From an uncultured Pelagibacteraceae bacterium (GTDB lineage: Bacteria > Pseudomonadota > Alphaproteobacteria > Pelagibacterales > Pelagibacteraceae), in the NCBI GenBank assembly GCA_902596375.1, contig CACJTU010000007.1:1-64000 (forward strand): 64,000 nucleotides of DNA. The letters run 5' to 3'. Positions within the stretch are counted from its first letter, which is position 1. Each line of letters begins with the position of its first letter. This document shows positions 52,713 to 63,009 of the stretch, piece after piece. The position numbers and the translations under genes are program-made. The notes under the pieces were generated by a model. The model did not search any database and had not been told where the DNA came from. It saw nothing but the letters and a program-made list of their open reading frames with translations.

Positions 52713-53519
52713 ATGTTCTCTTTTTTTAAAAAGAAAAAAATTGTTGCTCACTTAAAATTAAGTGGAGTTATTGGTAATGCTGGAAAATTTAAACAAGGTA
52801 TTGATTTTGCTGGTCAAGAAGAACTGATTAAAAAGGCTTTTTCTCTAAAAAAAGCGACGTGTGTTGCTATATCAATCAATTCTCCAGGAGGATCACCAGT
52901 TCAGTCTCATTTAATCTACAGTTTTATTAGACAACAAGCAAAAAAACACAAAAAAAAAGTTATTGTATTCGCTGAAGATGTAGCAGCTTCTGGAGGCTAT
53001 TTGATTTCTTGTGCTGGGGACGAAATTTATGCAAATTCAAGTTCAATAATTGGATCTATAGGAGTGATATATTCTTCTTTTGGATTTACAGAGTTGATAA
53101 AAAAAATTGGGGTTGAAAGAAGAGTTCATACTGCTGGCAAAAACAAAAGCACACTTGATCCATTTTTAGAAGAAAAAAATGAGGATATTGAAAGATTAAA
53201 AAATATTCAATTGGATCTTCATAAAGACTTTATAGATGTTGTTGAAAAAAGTAGAGGATCAAAATTAAACAAATCTGATGGAGAACTTTTTTCAGGCGAA
53301 TTTTGGTCAGGTAGTAAAGCAAAAAATTTAGGATTGATTGACGGAATAGGTAACGCACATGAAATATTAAAAGATAAATTTGGTGAGGATGTAATTATTA
53401 AAAAATTTGAAAAATCAAAAGGATGGTTAAGTCAAAAACTTTCTTCATCTAGCAATCAAGTAGATCAAATAGCAAGTATTTTAGATGAAAGATCAATTTG
53501 GCAAAGATATGGTTTCTAA
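52713..53519 (+). CDS. S49 family peptidase (SohB/SppA-like)
   Basis: [48 protein letters not shown]. Confidence 0.92.
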   Translation: MFSFFKKKKIVAHLKLSGVIGNAGKFKQGIDFAGQEELIKKAFSLKKATCVAISINSPGGSPVQSHLIYSFIRQQAKKHKKKVIVFAEDVAASGGYLISCAGDEIYANSSSIIGSIGVIYSSFGFTELIKKIGVERRVHTAGKNKSTLDPFLEEKNEDIERLKNIQLDLHKDFIDVVEKSRGSKLNKSDGELFSGEFWSGSKAKNLGLIDGIGNAHEILKDKFGEDVIIKKFEKSKGWLSQKLSSSSNQVDQIASILDERSIWQRYGF

Positions 53520-54387
53520 AACAAAAAAAGAAAAAAAAATTCAAACATTCCAAGAAACAATCTTAAATCTCCAGAAATTTTGGAGCAAAAAGGGATGCAT
53601 TATTCTTCAGCCTTACGATATGGAGGTTGGTGCAGGAACTTTTCATCCAGCTACTACTCTAAGATCACTTGGAACTAAACCATGGAAAGCAGCTTACGTA
53701 CAGCCATCAAGAAGACCTACAGATGGAAGATATGGAGATAATCCAAACAGGTTACAACACTATTATCAATTTCAAGTTTTAATCAAACCTTCCCCTGAAA
53801 ATATAAAAAAACTTTATCTAAATAGTTTATCTACTATAGGAATAGATCATAACGATCATGATATAAGGTTTGTTGAGGATGATTGGGAAAGTCCAACATT
53901 AGGTGCCGCAGGATTGGGATGGGAAGTGTGGTGTGATGGAATGGAAATTACTCAATTCACCTATTTTCAACAAATGGCTGGATTTGATTGTAAACCTGTA
54001 TCAGTTGAAATCACTTATGGCTTAGAAAGAATTTGTATGTTCACTCAAAAAGAAAAAAATGTTTATGATTTATTGTGGAATGATGAAGGTGTAAAATATC
54101 ACGAAGTTTTTCACCAAGCTGAAAAAGAATTTTCAGCGTATAATTTTGAACACGCGAATATAGAAACACTTTTGAAAATGTTTGAAATGCATGAGTCTGA
54201 GGCAAAAAATTTGGTAGAAAAAAAAGTTTCTTTACCAGCATATGATCAATGTTTAAAAGCCAGTCATGTGTTTAATATTCTAGATGCAAGAGGTGCAATT
54301 AGTGTAGCACAAAGAGCTGGCTATATTGCTAGAATAAGAGATATTACAAAATCTGCAGCAGGCGCTTGGTTAGATAGTCAAAAATAA
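53509..54387 (+). CDS. glyQ: Glycyl-tRNA synthetase alpha subunit
   Basis: [57 protein letters not shown] at 53509 more likely than 53485. Confidence 0.97.
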   Translation: MVSKTKKEKKIQTFQETILNLQKFWSKKGCIILQPYDMEVGAGTFHPATTLRSLGTKPWKAAYVQPSRRPTDGRYGDNPNRLQHYYQFQVLIKPSPENIKKLYLNSLSTIGIDHNDHDIRFVEDDWESPTLGAAGLGWEVWCDGMEITQFTYFQQMAGFDCKPVSVEITYGLERICMFTQKEKNVYDLLWNDEGVKYHEVFHQAEKEFSAYNFEHANIETLLKMFEMHESEAKNLVEKKVSLPAYDQCLKASHVFNILDARGAISVAQRAGYIARIRDITKSAAGAWLDSQK

Positions 54388-56453
54388 TGTCAGAGTTTTT
54401 TTTAGAATTATTTAGTGAGGAAATACCTTCAAATCTTCAACAAAATTTAAGGGAAGACTTACTTAAAAGTTTTAATGATTTATTTTTAAAGAAATCAATT
54501 TTATTTAAAAAAAGCTCGTCATATTCAACACCAAACAGACTAGTGGTATTATTTGAAGGTGTTCAAAAAAATGTTGTACTAAAATCTGAGGAGATTAAAG
54601 GTCCAAATATTAAGTCACCAGAGGCAGCATTAGAGGGGTTTGTTAGGTCAAATAAAATTTTAAAAAAGGATCTCTACCAAAAAAAAACAGACAAAGGAGA
54701 ATTTTATTTTTTCAAGACAAAATCAAAAAAATTGCACACAAATGAATTATTAGAGGAATTTATCCCAATATTATTAAATAAAATTCAATGGAAAAAATCA
54801 ATGTATTGGGGGACTTTTGAATTAAATTGGGGTAGACCATTAAAATCAATTCTTGCTGTATTTGATAAAAAAAAATTAAATTTTAATTTTCATCACATAA
54901 CATCTTCTAATTCAACTTTTATTGATAAAGAATTTGAGGAAAATAAAAAGTCTTTCTTAGAATTTAAAAATTATAAAAGTTTTTTTAAAAAAATTAACAT
55001 TATCGTTGATCACAATGAGAGAAAAAAGCTAATAGAAAAAAAATTTAACAATATATTAAAAAATAAAAATATTAAGATTCAACATAATCCTAGATTACTT
55101 GATGAAGTTGTAGATTTAACAGATCAACCAAATATCCTTCTTTGTGAATTTGATAAGAAATTTTTAAATATTCCAAAAGAAATATTAATTATTACCATGC
55201 AATACCATCAAAAATATTTTCCTATATTTGATAATAAAGAAAATATTACCAATGAGTTTTTAGTGGTTGCAAACAAAAAAGATAAAAAGGGATTAATAAA
55301 ATTAGGAAATGAAAGAGTAGTTGAAGCAAGATTAAGTGATGCAGAATTTTTTTGGAAAAAAGATAAATCTCAAAATATGGTCAAAAAAGTTACTGAATTA
55401 AAATCAATGAATTATTTTATAGGATTAGGGAGTTATTACCATAAAGCCCAAAGAATGAGAAAATTGGGTGGAATGATATCTGATGAACTTTTAATCAGTA
55501 AAGAAAAAGTTGAATTGTCAGCATCAATTTGTAAAGTTGATTTATTATCGGAACTAGTTGGTGAATTTCCAGAACTCCAAGGTGTGATGGGTGGATATTT
55601 TGCTAACGCACAAGGTTTTGATAAAGATTTAGCTTTGGCAATAACTGAGCAATATTTACCTGCAGGTTTAGGTTCAAGAGTTCCAAAAAAACCATTTAGC
55701 ATAGCCCTTTCTTTGGCTGATAAGATAGATACTTTAGTTGGTTTTTTTGGATTAAATCAAAAGCCAACAAGTTCTAAAGATCCGTATGCTTTAAGAAGAT
55801 TAGCATTGGGTGTAATGAGAATAATAGTTGAAAATAAAAAAGATTTTAAAATAAAAGATCTAATTAATTATTCTTCAAGCCTGTATTTAGATCAAGGTTT
55901 TGAAATTGATAATCAATCTCTACAAAGTGAATTATCAGATTTTTTAATGGATAGATTAAAATATTACATGAAGGAAGAAAATATTAGAAATGATATAATT
56001 CAAGCATCAACCAGTTCTTTTAACTTAGACCAATCTGTTATTATTTTTAATAAAGCTAAACATTTAAATAAAATTATTAACAAACCAAATGGTTTAGATA
56101 TTATTGCAAGCTATAAAAGAGCCTCAAACATTTTAGACGGTGAATTAAAAAAAGATAAAATAGAATTATCAAATACAACTGACCCTGGTATTTTTAAAAC
56201 TGAGTTAGAAAAAAATCTATTTAAAAAAATTAGTGAATTAAGCAAATATTTTTCAAGGATTAATAAAGATGAAAATTATGTTCAAACATTGGACAATCTA
56301 GCTAGCATTAAAAGAGAGGTTTTTGACTTTTTTGATAATGTAATTGTGAACGAAGATGACCTGGTCATAAAGAAGAATAGGCTGGAACTAATCCAAATGA
56401 TGTGTAAAACGTTCAACAATTATGTTAATTTTTCTCTAATCGACTCCCATTAA
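54387..56453 (+). CDS. glyS: Glycyl-tRNA synthetase beta subunit
   Basis: FFLELFSEEIPSN, RLSDAEFFWKKDK, DKIDTLVGFFGLNQKPTSSKDPYALRRLALG. Confidence 0.95.
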   Translation: MSEFFLELFSEEIPSNLQQNLREDLLKSFNDLFLKKSILFKKSSSYSTPNRLVVLFEGVQKNVVLKSEEIKGPNIKSPEAALEGFVRSNKILKKDLYQKKTDKGEFYFFKTKSKKLHTNELLEEFIPILLNKIQWKKSMYWGTFELNWGRPLKSILAVFDKKKLNFNFHHITSSNSTFIDKEFEENKKSFLEFKNYKSFFKKINIIVDHNERKKLIEKKFNNILKNKNIKIQHNPRLLDEVVDLTDQPNILLCEFDKKFLNIPKEILIITMQYHQKYFPIFDNKENITNEFLVVANKKDKKGLIKLGNERVVEARLSDAEFFWKKDKSQNMVKKVTELKSMNYFIGLGSYYHKAQRMRKLGGMISDELLISKEKVELSASICKVDLLSELVGEFPELQGVMGGYFANAQGFDKDLALAITEQYLPAGLGSRVPKKPFSIALSLADKIDTLVGFFGLNQKPTSSKDPYALRRLALGVMRIIVENKKDFKIKDLINYSSSLYLDQGFEIDNQSLQSELSDFLMDRLKYYMKEENIRNDIIQASTSSFNLDQSVIIFNKAKHLNKIINKPNGLDIIASYKRASNILDGELKKDKIELSNTTDPGIFKTELEKNLFKKISELSKYFSRINKDENYVQTLDNLASIKREVFDFFDNVIVNEDDLVIKKNRLELIQMMCKTFNNYVNFSLIDSH

Positions 56454-59110
56454 TGAAAAAAATTATATTAAACTTTAATTCTAAGGATAGTAAAAAAATT
56501 AAAAATCCTAAAAACTTTTTAGGAGGAAAAGGTGCCAATCTTTCTGAAATGGGAAGAATGGGGCTTCCTGTGCCTCCTGGTTTTACAATATCTACAAAAG
56601 TTTGTGAAATTTTTTATAGGGATAAAAAAAAATTAAATAAAAATTTGATTTCTCAAATTGAAAAAGAATTAAAATTAATCGAAAAAGATGTTTCTAAGAA
56701 ATTTGGGGACTTAAAAAATCCACTTTTGTTGTCTGTGCGGTCTGGTGCAAGAGTATCAATGCCAGGTATGATGGATACTATTCTAAATCTAGGTCTGAAT
56801 GATAAAACAGTCAAAGCTTTAGCAATTAAAACTTCAAATGGAAGATTTGCTAAAGACAGTTATAGAAGATTCATTCAAATGTACGGTAATGTTGTAATGG
56901 GTGTAGAAGGTTATCATTTTGAGGAATTAATTGAAAATTATAAACTTACGAAAGGTGTTTTGTTAGATACAGATCTAGATGAAAGTGATTGGGATGGATT
57001 AATTGAAGATTTTAAAAGAACTGTAAGAGAAAAGACAAAAAAAGATTTTCCTCAAGATGTTCATGAACAATTGCTAGGAGCAATAAGTGCAGTATTTTTA
57101 TCGTGGGAAAGTAATAGAGCAAAAGTTTATAGAAAACTAAATCAAATTCCAGCTGAGTGGGGAACTGCTGTAAATGTTCAATCAATGGTTTTTGGAAATA
57201 TGGGTGATGATTGTGCAACAGGAGTTGTGTTTACAAGAAATCCATCAGATGGATCAAATGAAATATATGGTGAGTATTTAATTAATGCGCAAGGTGAAGA
57301 TGTTGTAGCTGGTACAAGGACACCTCAATATATTACTAAAAAAGCTAGGCAAGATGCCAAAGTAAAAGAGTTATCAATGGAAGAATCTATGCCAAAAGTT
57401 TTTAAAGAACTTCAAAAAATTTTAAAGAAGTTAGAGAAACATTATAAGGATATGCAAGATGTAGAATTTACAGTCGAAAGTAATAAACTATGGATGCTTC
57501 AAACAAGATCAGGAAAAAGAACAGCTAAGTCAGCAGTCAAGATTGCAGTTGATATGGTTAAAGAAAAATTAATTTCTAAAAAAGAAGCTGTATTAAGAAT
57601 TGATCCAAACTCTCTGGATACACTTTTGCACCCTACTCTAGATGAAAAAAGCACAATCAATGTAATAGCAAATGGATTGCCAGCATCACCAGGTGCTGCT
57701 AGTGGTAAAGTTGTATTTACATCGGAAGAGGCTGAAAGACTAACTGCAATGATGCAAGATACAATTTTAGTAAGAGTAGAAACTTCTCCAGAGGATATAC
57801 AAGGAATGCATGCTGCTAAAGGAATTTTGACAGCTAGAGGAGGAATGACAAGCCATGCAGCTGTTGTGGCCAGAGGTATGGGTAGACCATGCGTATCAGG
57901 ATCAAGTGAAATTGATATAAACTATGAAAACAAATCTTTTAAAACTTCTTCAATGGAGATTAAAGAAGGAGACATAATCACTATAGATGGTTCAACAGGA
58001 AGAATTATTGCTGGAAGTGTTTCAACTGTGAAACCAGAAATATCTGGTGATTTTTCGAAGTTAATGTCTTGGGCTGATAGTTTCAGAAAATTAAAAGTGA
58101 GGACGAATTCTGAAACTCCAAAAGATACTAAAACGGCAAAAGACTTTGGTGCAGAGGGCATTGGGTTATGTAGAACTGAGCATATGTTTTTTGATGAAGA
58201 TAGAATTTTGTCTGTAAGAGAAATGATATTGTCAAAAACAAAAGAGGATAGAGCTATAGCATTAGAAAAACTTTTACCGCATCAAAGAAAAGATTTTGTT
58301 GATATTTTTAAAATTATGAGTGGATTACCAGTCACAGTAAGATTGTTGGATCCACCATTACATGAATTTCTACCACGCACAGAAAAAGAAATTAATCAAG
58401 TTGCTAATATAGTTAACCTTCCTATTAAAGAGGTTGAGTCAAGAATTGAAGAGCTTCATGAACAAAATCCTATGCTAGGTCATAGAGGTTGTCGTCTGGG
58501 GATATCTTTTCCTGAAATTTATGAAATGCAATGTAAAGCAATTTTTGAGGCATTAGCACACCTTAAAAAAAGTAAAATTAAATCTGCATTTCCTGAAATA
58601 ATGATACCTTTGGTATCTACAGAGACTGAGATAAAAATAATGAAAGACTTAGTGATTAGAACTGCAAGTCAAGTTCAACAAGAACATAAATTAAAAATTG
58701 AATTTTTAGTAGGTACGATGATTGAATTACCTAGAGCAGCTATAAAAGCAAAGGAAATCGCTAAGTATGCAGAATTCTTTAGTTTTGGAACAAATGATTT
58801 AACTCAAACTACTTTTGGGATTAGTAGGGATGATAGTGGTAAATTTTTAAATGATTATTTAGAAAATAAAATTTTTTCTGTTGATCCTTTTATTTCAATA
58901 GATGAAGGAGTTTCAGATTTAGTTGAAATAGCAGTAGAAAAAGGAAGAAAACAAAATAAAAATCTTAAATTAGGTATTTGTGGAGAGCACGGAGGAGATC
59001 CTCATAGTATATCTTTTTGCTCTAAAGTAGGATTGAATTATATTTCTTGCTCACCTTATAGAGTCCCTGTTGCTCGATTAGCTGCTGCTCAAGCTGAATT
59101 AAAAAAATAA
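56453..59110 (+). CDS. ppdK: Pyruvate, phosphate dikinase
   Basis: FLGGKGANLSEMGRMGLPVPPGFTIS, GILTARGGMTSHAAVVARGMGRPCVSG, ends SPYRVPVARLAAAQAELKK. Confidence 0.97.
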   Translation: MKKIILNFNSKDSKKIKNPKNFLGGKGANLSEMGRMGLPVPPGFTISTKVCEIFYRDKKKLNKNLISQIEKELKLIEKDVSKKFGDLKNPLLLSVRSGARVSMPGMMDTILNLGLNDKTVKALAIKTSNGRFAKDSYRRFIQMYGNVVMGVEGYHFEELIENYKLTKGVLLDTDLDESDWDGLIEDFKRTVREKTKKDFPQDVHEQLLGAISAVFLSWESNRAKVYRKLNQIPAEWGTAVNVQSMVFGNMGDDCATGVVFTRNPSDGSNEIYGEYLINAQGEDVVAGTRTPQYITKKARQDAKVKELSMEESMPKVFKELQKILKKLEKHYKDMQDVEFTVESNKLWMLQTRSGKRTAKSAVKIAVDMVKEKLISKKEAVLRIDPNSLDTLLHPTLDEKSTINVIANGLPASPGAASGKVVFTSEEAERLTAMMQDTILVRVETSPEDIQGMHAAKGILTARGGMTSHAAVVARGMGRPCVSGSSEIDINYENKSFKTSSMEIKEGDIITIDGSTGRIIAGSVSTVKPEISGDFSKLMSWADSFRKLKVRTNSETPKDTKTAKDFGAEGIGLCRTEHMFFDEDRILSVREMILSKTKEDRAIALEKLLPHQRKDFVDIFKIMSGLPVTVRLLDPPLHEFLPRTEKEINQVANIVNLPIKEVESRIEELHEQNPMLGHRGCRLGISFPEIYEMQCKAIFEALAHLKKSKIKSAFPEIMIPLVSTETEIKIMKDLVIRTASQVQQEHKLKIEFLVGTMIELPRAAIKAKEIAKYAEFFSFGTNDLTQTTFGISRDDSGKFLNDYLENKIFSVDPFISIDEGVSDLVEIAVEKGRKQNKNLKLGICGEHGGDPHSISFCSKVGLNYISCSPYRVPVARLAAAQAELKK

Positions 59111-59214
59111 ATTATACTTTAACTTAATTTTCATATTTAATACTTATATCAAAGAATACTCATTATGTTTAGAATTAGATCTGATTAATTTTTTGTGTTA
59201 TTAAATTAACTTAA

Positions 59215-60183
59215 ATGTACTTTAATAAAAATAATAATTTTTTTCATGGCATAATGTTTCACCACTTTCATGACAATAGTATTCATAAAAATAGCCAGGG
59301 ATCTTTAAATAAAGACGACTTTTATAAAATTATTAATTTTATAGGAAAAAAAAATATTCTAGATGCCAATTTATTCTTTGAAAAATTTAAACATAATAAA
59401 CTTAAAGAAAACGAGGTGTGTATAACTTTTGATGACGCTATTAAGTGCCAAATTGATATTGCTTTACCTGTACTTGAGGATCTCAAAATTAAAAGCTTCT
59501 TTTTTGTATATACATCTATTTTTGAGGGTAAACCGGATAATTTAGAATTTTTCAGATATTTTAGAACAAACTATTTCAATAGTATTGAAGAATTTTACGA
59601 GAATTTTTATAAAATTCTAGATAAAGATTTAAAAACATTTTTTAAAAAAAATCAGAAAAAAATTAAAAGTATAAAGACTAAATTTCCTTTTTATTCAGTA
59701 GAGGATATAAAGTTTAGATTAATAAGGGATACATTTTTAACTAAAAAAAAGTATGAGGAAACTATGTTTTTAATGTTTAAAGAAAAACGTTTCAATCAAA
59801 AAAATCTTTTAAAAAAACTTTTTTTCCAAAAAGAAGATTTAAATGAATTAAATAATTTAGGACATATAATTGGCTTACATTCCCATAACCATCCAACAAT
59901 GTTAGAAAATTTAAATTATGAAGATCAAAAAAATGAATATGAAAAGTGTATGAACATTATTTCAGAAATTTTAAATAAGCCAAAACATGAAATAAAATAT
60001 ATGTCACATCCGTGTGGAAGTTATAACAAAGATACACTTCAAATACTTGATGACTTAGGTTTGGAGCTAGGTTTTAAACAAATAATGGAAATTGAAGTTG
60101 AAAGAGGTATGAACAAAGTTAATAATTCTCATCTCGAGATAGCAAGACAAGATCATTCTGAAATATTAAAAAGAATGAATTAA
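59215..60183 (+). CDS. Polysaccharide deacetylase family protein (copy A)
   Basis: ITFDDAIKCQIDIALPVLEDL (catalytic DD), GLHSHNHPT, MSHPCGSYNKDTL. Confidence 0.88.
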   Translation: MYFNKNNNFFHGIMFHHFHDNSIHKNSQGSLNKDDFYKIINFIGKKNILDANLFFEKFKHNKLKENEVCITFDDAIKCQIDIALPVLEDLKIKSFFFVYTSIFEGKPDNLEFFRYFRTNYFNSIEEFYENFYKILDKDLKTFFKKNQKKIKSIKTKFPFYSVEDIKFRLIRDTFLTKKKYEETMFLMFKEKRFNQKNLLKKLFFQKEDLNELNNLGHIIGLHSHNHPTMLENLNYEDQKNEYEKCMNIISEILNKPKHEIKYMSHPCGSYNKDTLQILDDLGLELGFKQIMEIEVERGMNKVNNSHLEIARQDHSEILKRMN

Positions 60184-61112
60184 TGAAATCAGATAACAAA
60201 GTTATTAAAATTATATTTAATCTTAAGGGCAGGACTAATAATGTTGTAAAATATATAAATTTATTAAGTAAAAATTATAATAAGAATATTGTTTTTGATT
60301 TATTAATTATTAACGAGAAAAACGTTCAACCAATTCAAGAACAATTTGTAAATTTAAAAATTAAAAATTTAGAATCTAATTCAAAAATTGATGGAATGAA
60401 TGCAATCTTTAAAGAAATCTACAATGCCCAAAATGTAATCCAGAATTATGAGTATTGTTGTTTTGTTGAAGATGATAATTTTATATTTCCATTAACTTTA
60501 TTTCACGCAAAGTTATTTTTAGACAAAAATAATAGTTTTATAGCTTGTTCAGGAAAAAAATTTATCTTTTTAAGACAAAATGATAAAAATTACTCTTATT
60601 TAAATAGATATGTCGGCCCAAATACAAATGTATCAAATAATATAGGTAATCGATTTAAAATATATAATGGTGCACTTTGTTATTATAGTCTTTTTAGAAA
60701 AAATTATTTTTTGAAGATTTTAAATTATATAACTAAAATTAATGATGACAATATGAGTGAGTTGATGTTTAATTTTTTAACTATTAAATTTGGTAAAATC
60801 AATCAATTAAAATCTATATATTTAGCAAGAGAATATCCTAGACCAGAAATTTACAATGTACCTCATAGAACAAAATGGATTTTAAATAATGAATTATTTA
60901 AAGATCTTCATATATTAATGAAAAGTATTGATAATTCTTATTCTGATGAAATGTTAGATCACTCAATATATAGATATTTATCCAAAAGATTCAAAATAAA
61001 TCAAAAAGCAAATGTTCTTAGTAAAATTATTTATTTTTATAAAAAATATTTTTTTTATATTTTAAATTATAAAGTCATTAATGGCTTTGTGAAAAATCTA
61101 GGAAAATTATGA
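60183..61112 (+). CDS. Glycosyltransferase-like protein (possible TIGR00180-type/GT-A)
   Basis: CCFVEDDNFIFPLTLFHAKLFL DxD-like motif; coupled to the deacetylase gene (overlapping stop/start). Confidence 0.5.
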   Translation: MKSDNKVIKIIFNLKGRTNNVVKYINLLSKNYNKNIVFDLLIINEKNVQPIQEQFVNLKIKNLESNSKIDGMNAIFKEIYNAQNVIQNYEYCCFVEDDNFIFPLTLFHAKLFLDKNNSFIACSGKKFIFLRQNDKNYSYLNRYVGPNTNVSNNIGNRFKIYNGALCYYSLFRKNYFLKILNYITKINDDNMSELMFNFLTIKFGKINQLKSIYLAREYPRPEIYNVPHRTKWILNNELFKDLHILMKSIDNSYSDEMLDHSIYRYLSKRFKINQKANVLSKIIYFYKKYFFYILNYKVINGFVKNLGKL

Positions 61113-61156
61113 AGATTACCAGATTAGCAGCATTAAAAGCTTAATTAAAAAAATAA
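61109..61156 (+). pseudogene. Degenerate remnant of a ppdK 3' end
   Basis: Codons 61115-61156 read ITRLAALKA*LKK* against VARLAAAQAELKK* at the intact ppdK terminus (59072-59110); 28/36 nt identical over the last 12 codons, counted by eye. Confidence 0.6.
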
Positions 61157-61213
61157 ACTTAAGACTTACAATTGGGTTTAATTAAAAATTATGATATCAG
61201 TTTTTGATTAGAA

Positions 61214-62185
61214 ATGTACTTCAATAAAAATAATAACTTTTTTCATGGAATTGTTTTTCATCAATTCCATGATAATGGAATACATACTAAGGGCCAGGGT
61301 TCAATTTCTAAAGATGAGTTTCATAAGATAATAAATTTTATCGGACGAGAAAATATTTTAGATTCAGATGTATTTTTTGAAAAATATAACAATAATACAT
61401 TAAAAAATAACGAATTATGTTTGACTTTTGATGATGCTATTAAATGTCAAATAGATGTTGCTCTACCTGTATTAGAAGAATTAAAAATTAAAAGTTTCTT
61501 TTTTATTTATACCTCTATGTTTGAGGGCAAACCAGATAATTTAGAAGTTTTCAGGTATTTTAGAATGAATTTTTTTGATGAAGTAAACCAATTTTATAAT
61601 AGTTTTTATAAGTTTGTAGATAAAGATCTAAATACTTTTTTTAAAAATATAGAAAAAGAAATTAAATCTTTTTTACAAAAATTTCCCCACTGCTCCGAAG
61701 AAGATGCAAAATTTAGATTAACTAGAGATTTGCTTCTGACAAAACAAGAGTATGAGCAAATAATGTTTTTAATGATGAAAGAAAAAAAATTTGAATATAA
61801 AGATTTTTATCCTAGATTATTTTTTAGTAGAGAAGATGTAAAAAAACTAGACACACTAGGTCATTCAGTTGGATTACATTCACATACTCATCCTACTTTA
61901 ATTGAAAAATTAAATTATAATGATCAAAAAATTGAGTACGAAAAATGTCAAGCATCTTTGGCAAATATTTTGAACAAAAATAATAATGAAATTAAATGTA
62001 TGTCCCACCCTTGTGGAAGTTATAATCAGGAAACTTTAAAAATTTTAAAAGAAATAGGTATAGAATTAGGCTTTAAACAGATAATGACTATCGAAAAAGA
62101 AAAAAGAATGAATAAGGTTAATAATTCGTCTTTAGAAATTGCAAGACAGGATCATGCAGGGATATTAAGAAGAATGAAAAAATGA
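61214..62185 (+). CDS. Polysaccharide deacetylase family protein (copy B, paralog of 59215-60183)
   Basis: LTFDDAIKCQIDVALPVLEEL, GLHSHTHPT, MSHPCGSYNQETL; near-colinear with copy A. Confidence 0.88.
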   Translation: MYFNKNNNFFHGIVFHQFHDNGIHTKGQGSISKDEFHKIINFIGRENILDSDVFFEKYNNNTLKNNELCLTFDDAIKCQIDVALPVLEELKIKSFFFIYTSMFEGKPDNLEVFRYFRMNFFDEVNQFYNSFYKFVDKDLNTFFKNIEKEIKSFLQKFPHCSEEDAKFRLTRDLLLTKQEYEQIMFLMMKEKKFEYKDFYPRLFFSREDVKKLDTLGHSVGLHSHTHPTLIEKLNYNDQKIEYEKCQASLANILNKNNNEIKCMSHPCGSYNQETLKILKEIGIELGFKQIMTIEKEKRMNKVNNSSLEIARQDHAGILRRMKK

Positions 62186-62976
62186 AAATTACATTATTTA
62201 CTTCAAATAAAAATAGACATAATTATTTTATAAACCTATTAGCAAATATTTCAGATGAACTATTTGTTATTCAAGAATGTGGAACAATTTATCCAGGTAT
62301 AATTCCTTGGCATTACCCTGTTTCAAAAATTATGAAAGAGTATTTTGAAAAAGTCCAAGAAGCACAATTGAAATTGTTTGGAAATTCTTATGTAAAAAAT
62401 AGAAAAGGTAATATTAGAACATTTCCAATGTTACTAGGAGATCTAAATAAATGTTCATTAGATTTTTTATCTGATTTTCTTAAAAGTGATATGTATGTTG
62501 TATTTGGAAGTAGCTATATTAAAGGAGACTTAATAGATTTTTTAGTAAAAAATAAAGCAATTAATATTCATATGGGTGTTTCACCTTATTATAGAGGAGG
62601 AGACTGTAATTTTTGGGCTTTGTTTGATGATAATCCTCATTTGGTGGGTGCTACTATTCATTTGCTATCTAAAGGACTAGACAGTGGACCAATGTTATAT
62701 CACGCCATGTCCAATATTAAAACTAATCCATTTGAGTATACAATGTCTACAGTTAAATCAGCGTTTTACTCAATAGCCGAAAGAATAGAAAATAATTCTA
62801 TTTTTAACATTAAGCCCTTGATACAAGATAAAAATAATGAAATCAGATATTCAAAGAGAGTTGATTTTAATGAAGAAGTTGTAAAAGAATATTTTAAAAA
62901 AAATATAAACTTAAAAAGTAAACAATTTGAAATTTCATTACTTAAAGATCCTTTTTTTTTAAATAGTTCTGAATAG
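62182..62976 (+). CDS. Formyltransferase-domain protein
   Basis: AINIHMGVSPYYRGGDCNFWALFDDNPHLVGATIHLLSKGLDSGPML: formyltransferase N-x-H...SPYYRG...GATIH core. Confidence 0.85.
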   Translation: MKITLFTSNKNRHNYFINLLANISDELFVIQECGTIYPGIIPWHYPVSKIMKEYFEKVQEAQLKLFGNSYVKNRKGNIRTFPMLLGDLNKCSLDFLSDFLKSDMYVVFGSSYIKGDLIDFLVKNKAINIHMGVSPYYRGGDCNFWALFDDNPHLVGATIHLLSKGLDSGPMLYHAMSNIKTNPFEYTMSTVKSAFYSIAERIENNSIFNIKPLIQDKNNEIRYSKRVDFNEEVVKEYFKKNINLKSKQFEISLLKDPFFLNSSE

Positions 62977-63009
62977 ATTGTGAATAAATTTGATTAGCAA
63001 TGAAGTTGT

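Noticed and set aside
53485-53520. Glycine riboswitch or T-box upstream of glyQ
   Set aside because: glyQ begins inside the S49 peptidase gene; no leader region exists.
59215-62185. Deacetylase copies as a recent perfect duplication
   Set aside because: The proteins share blocks but differ at many positions throughout; paralogs are diverged, so either old duplication or acquisition of a foreign allele.
59111-63009. Integrative element using tmRNA as attachment site
   Set aside because: No integrase, transposase or direct repeat of the tmRNA end was seen; the ppdK-tail remnant suggests duplication or homologous recombination instead.
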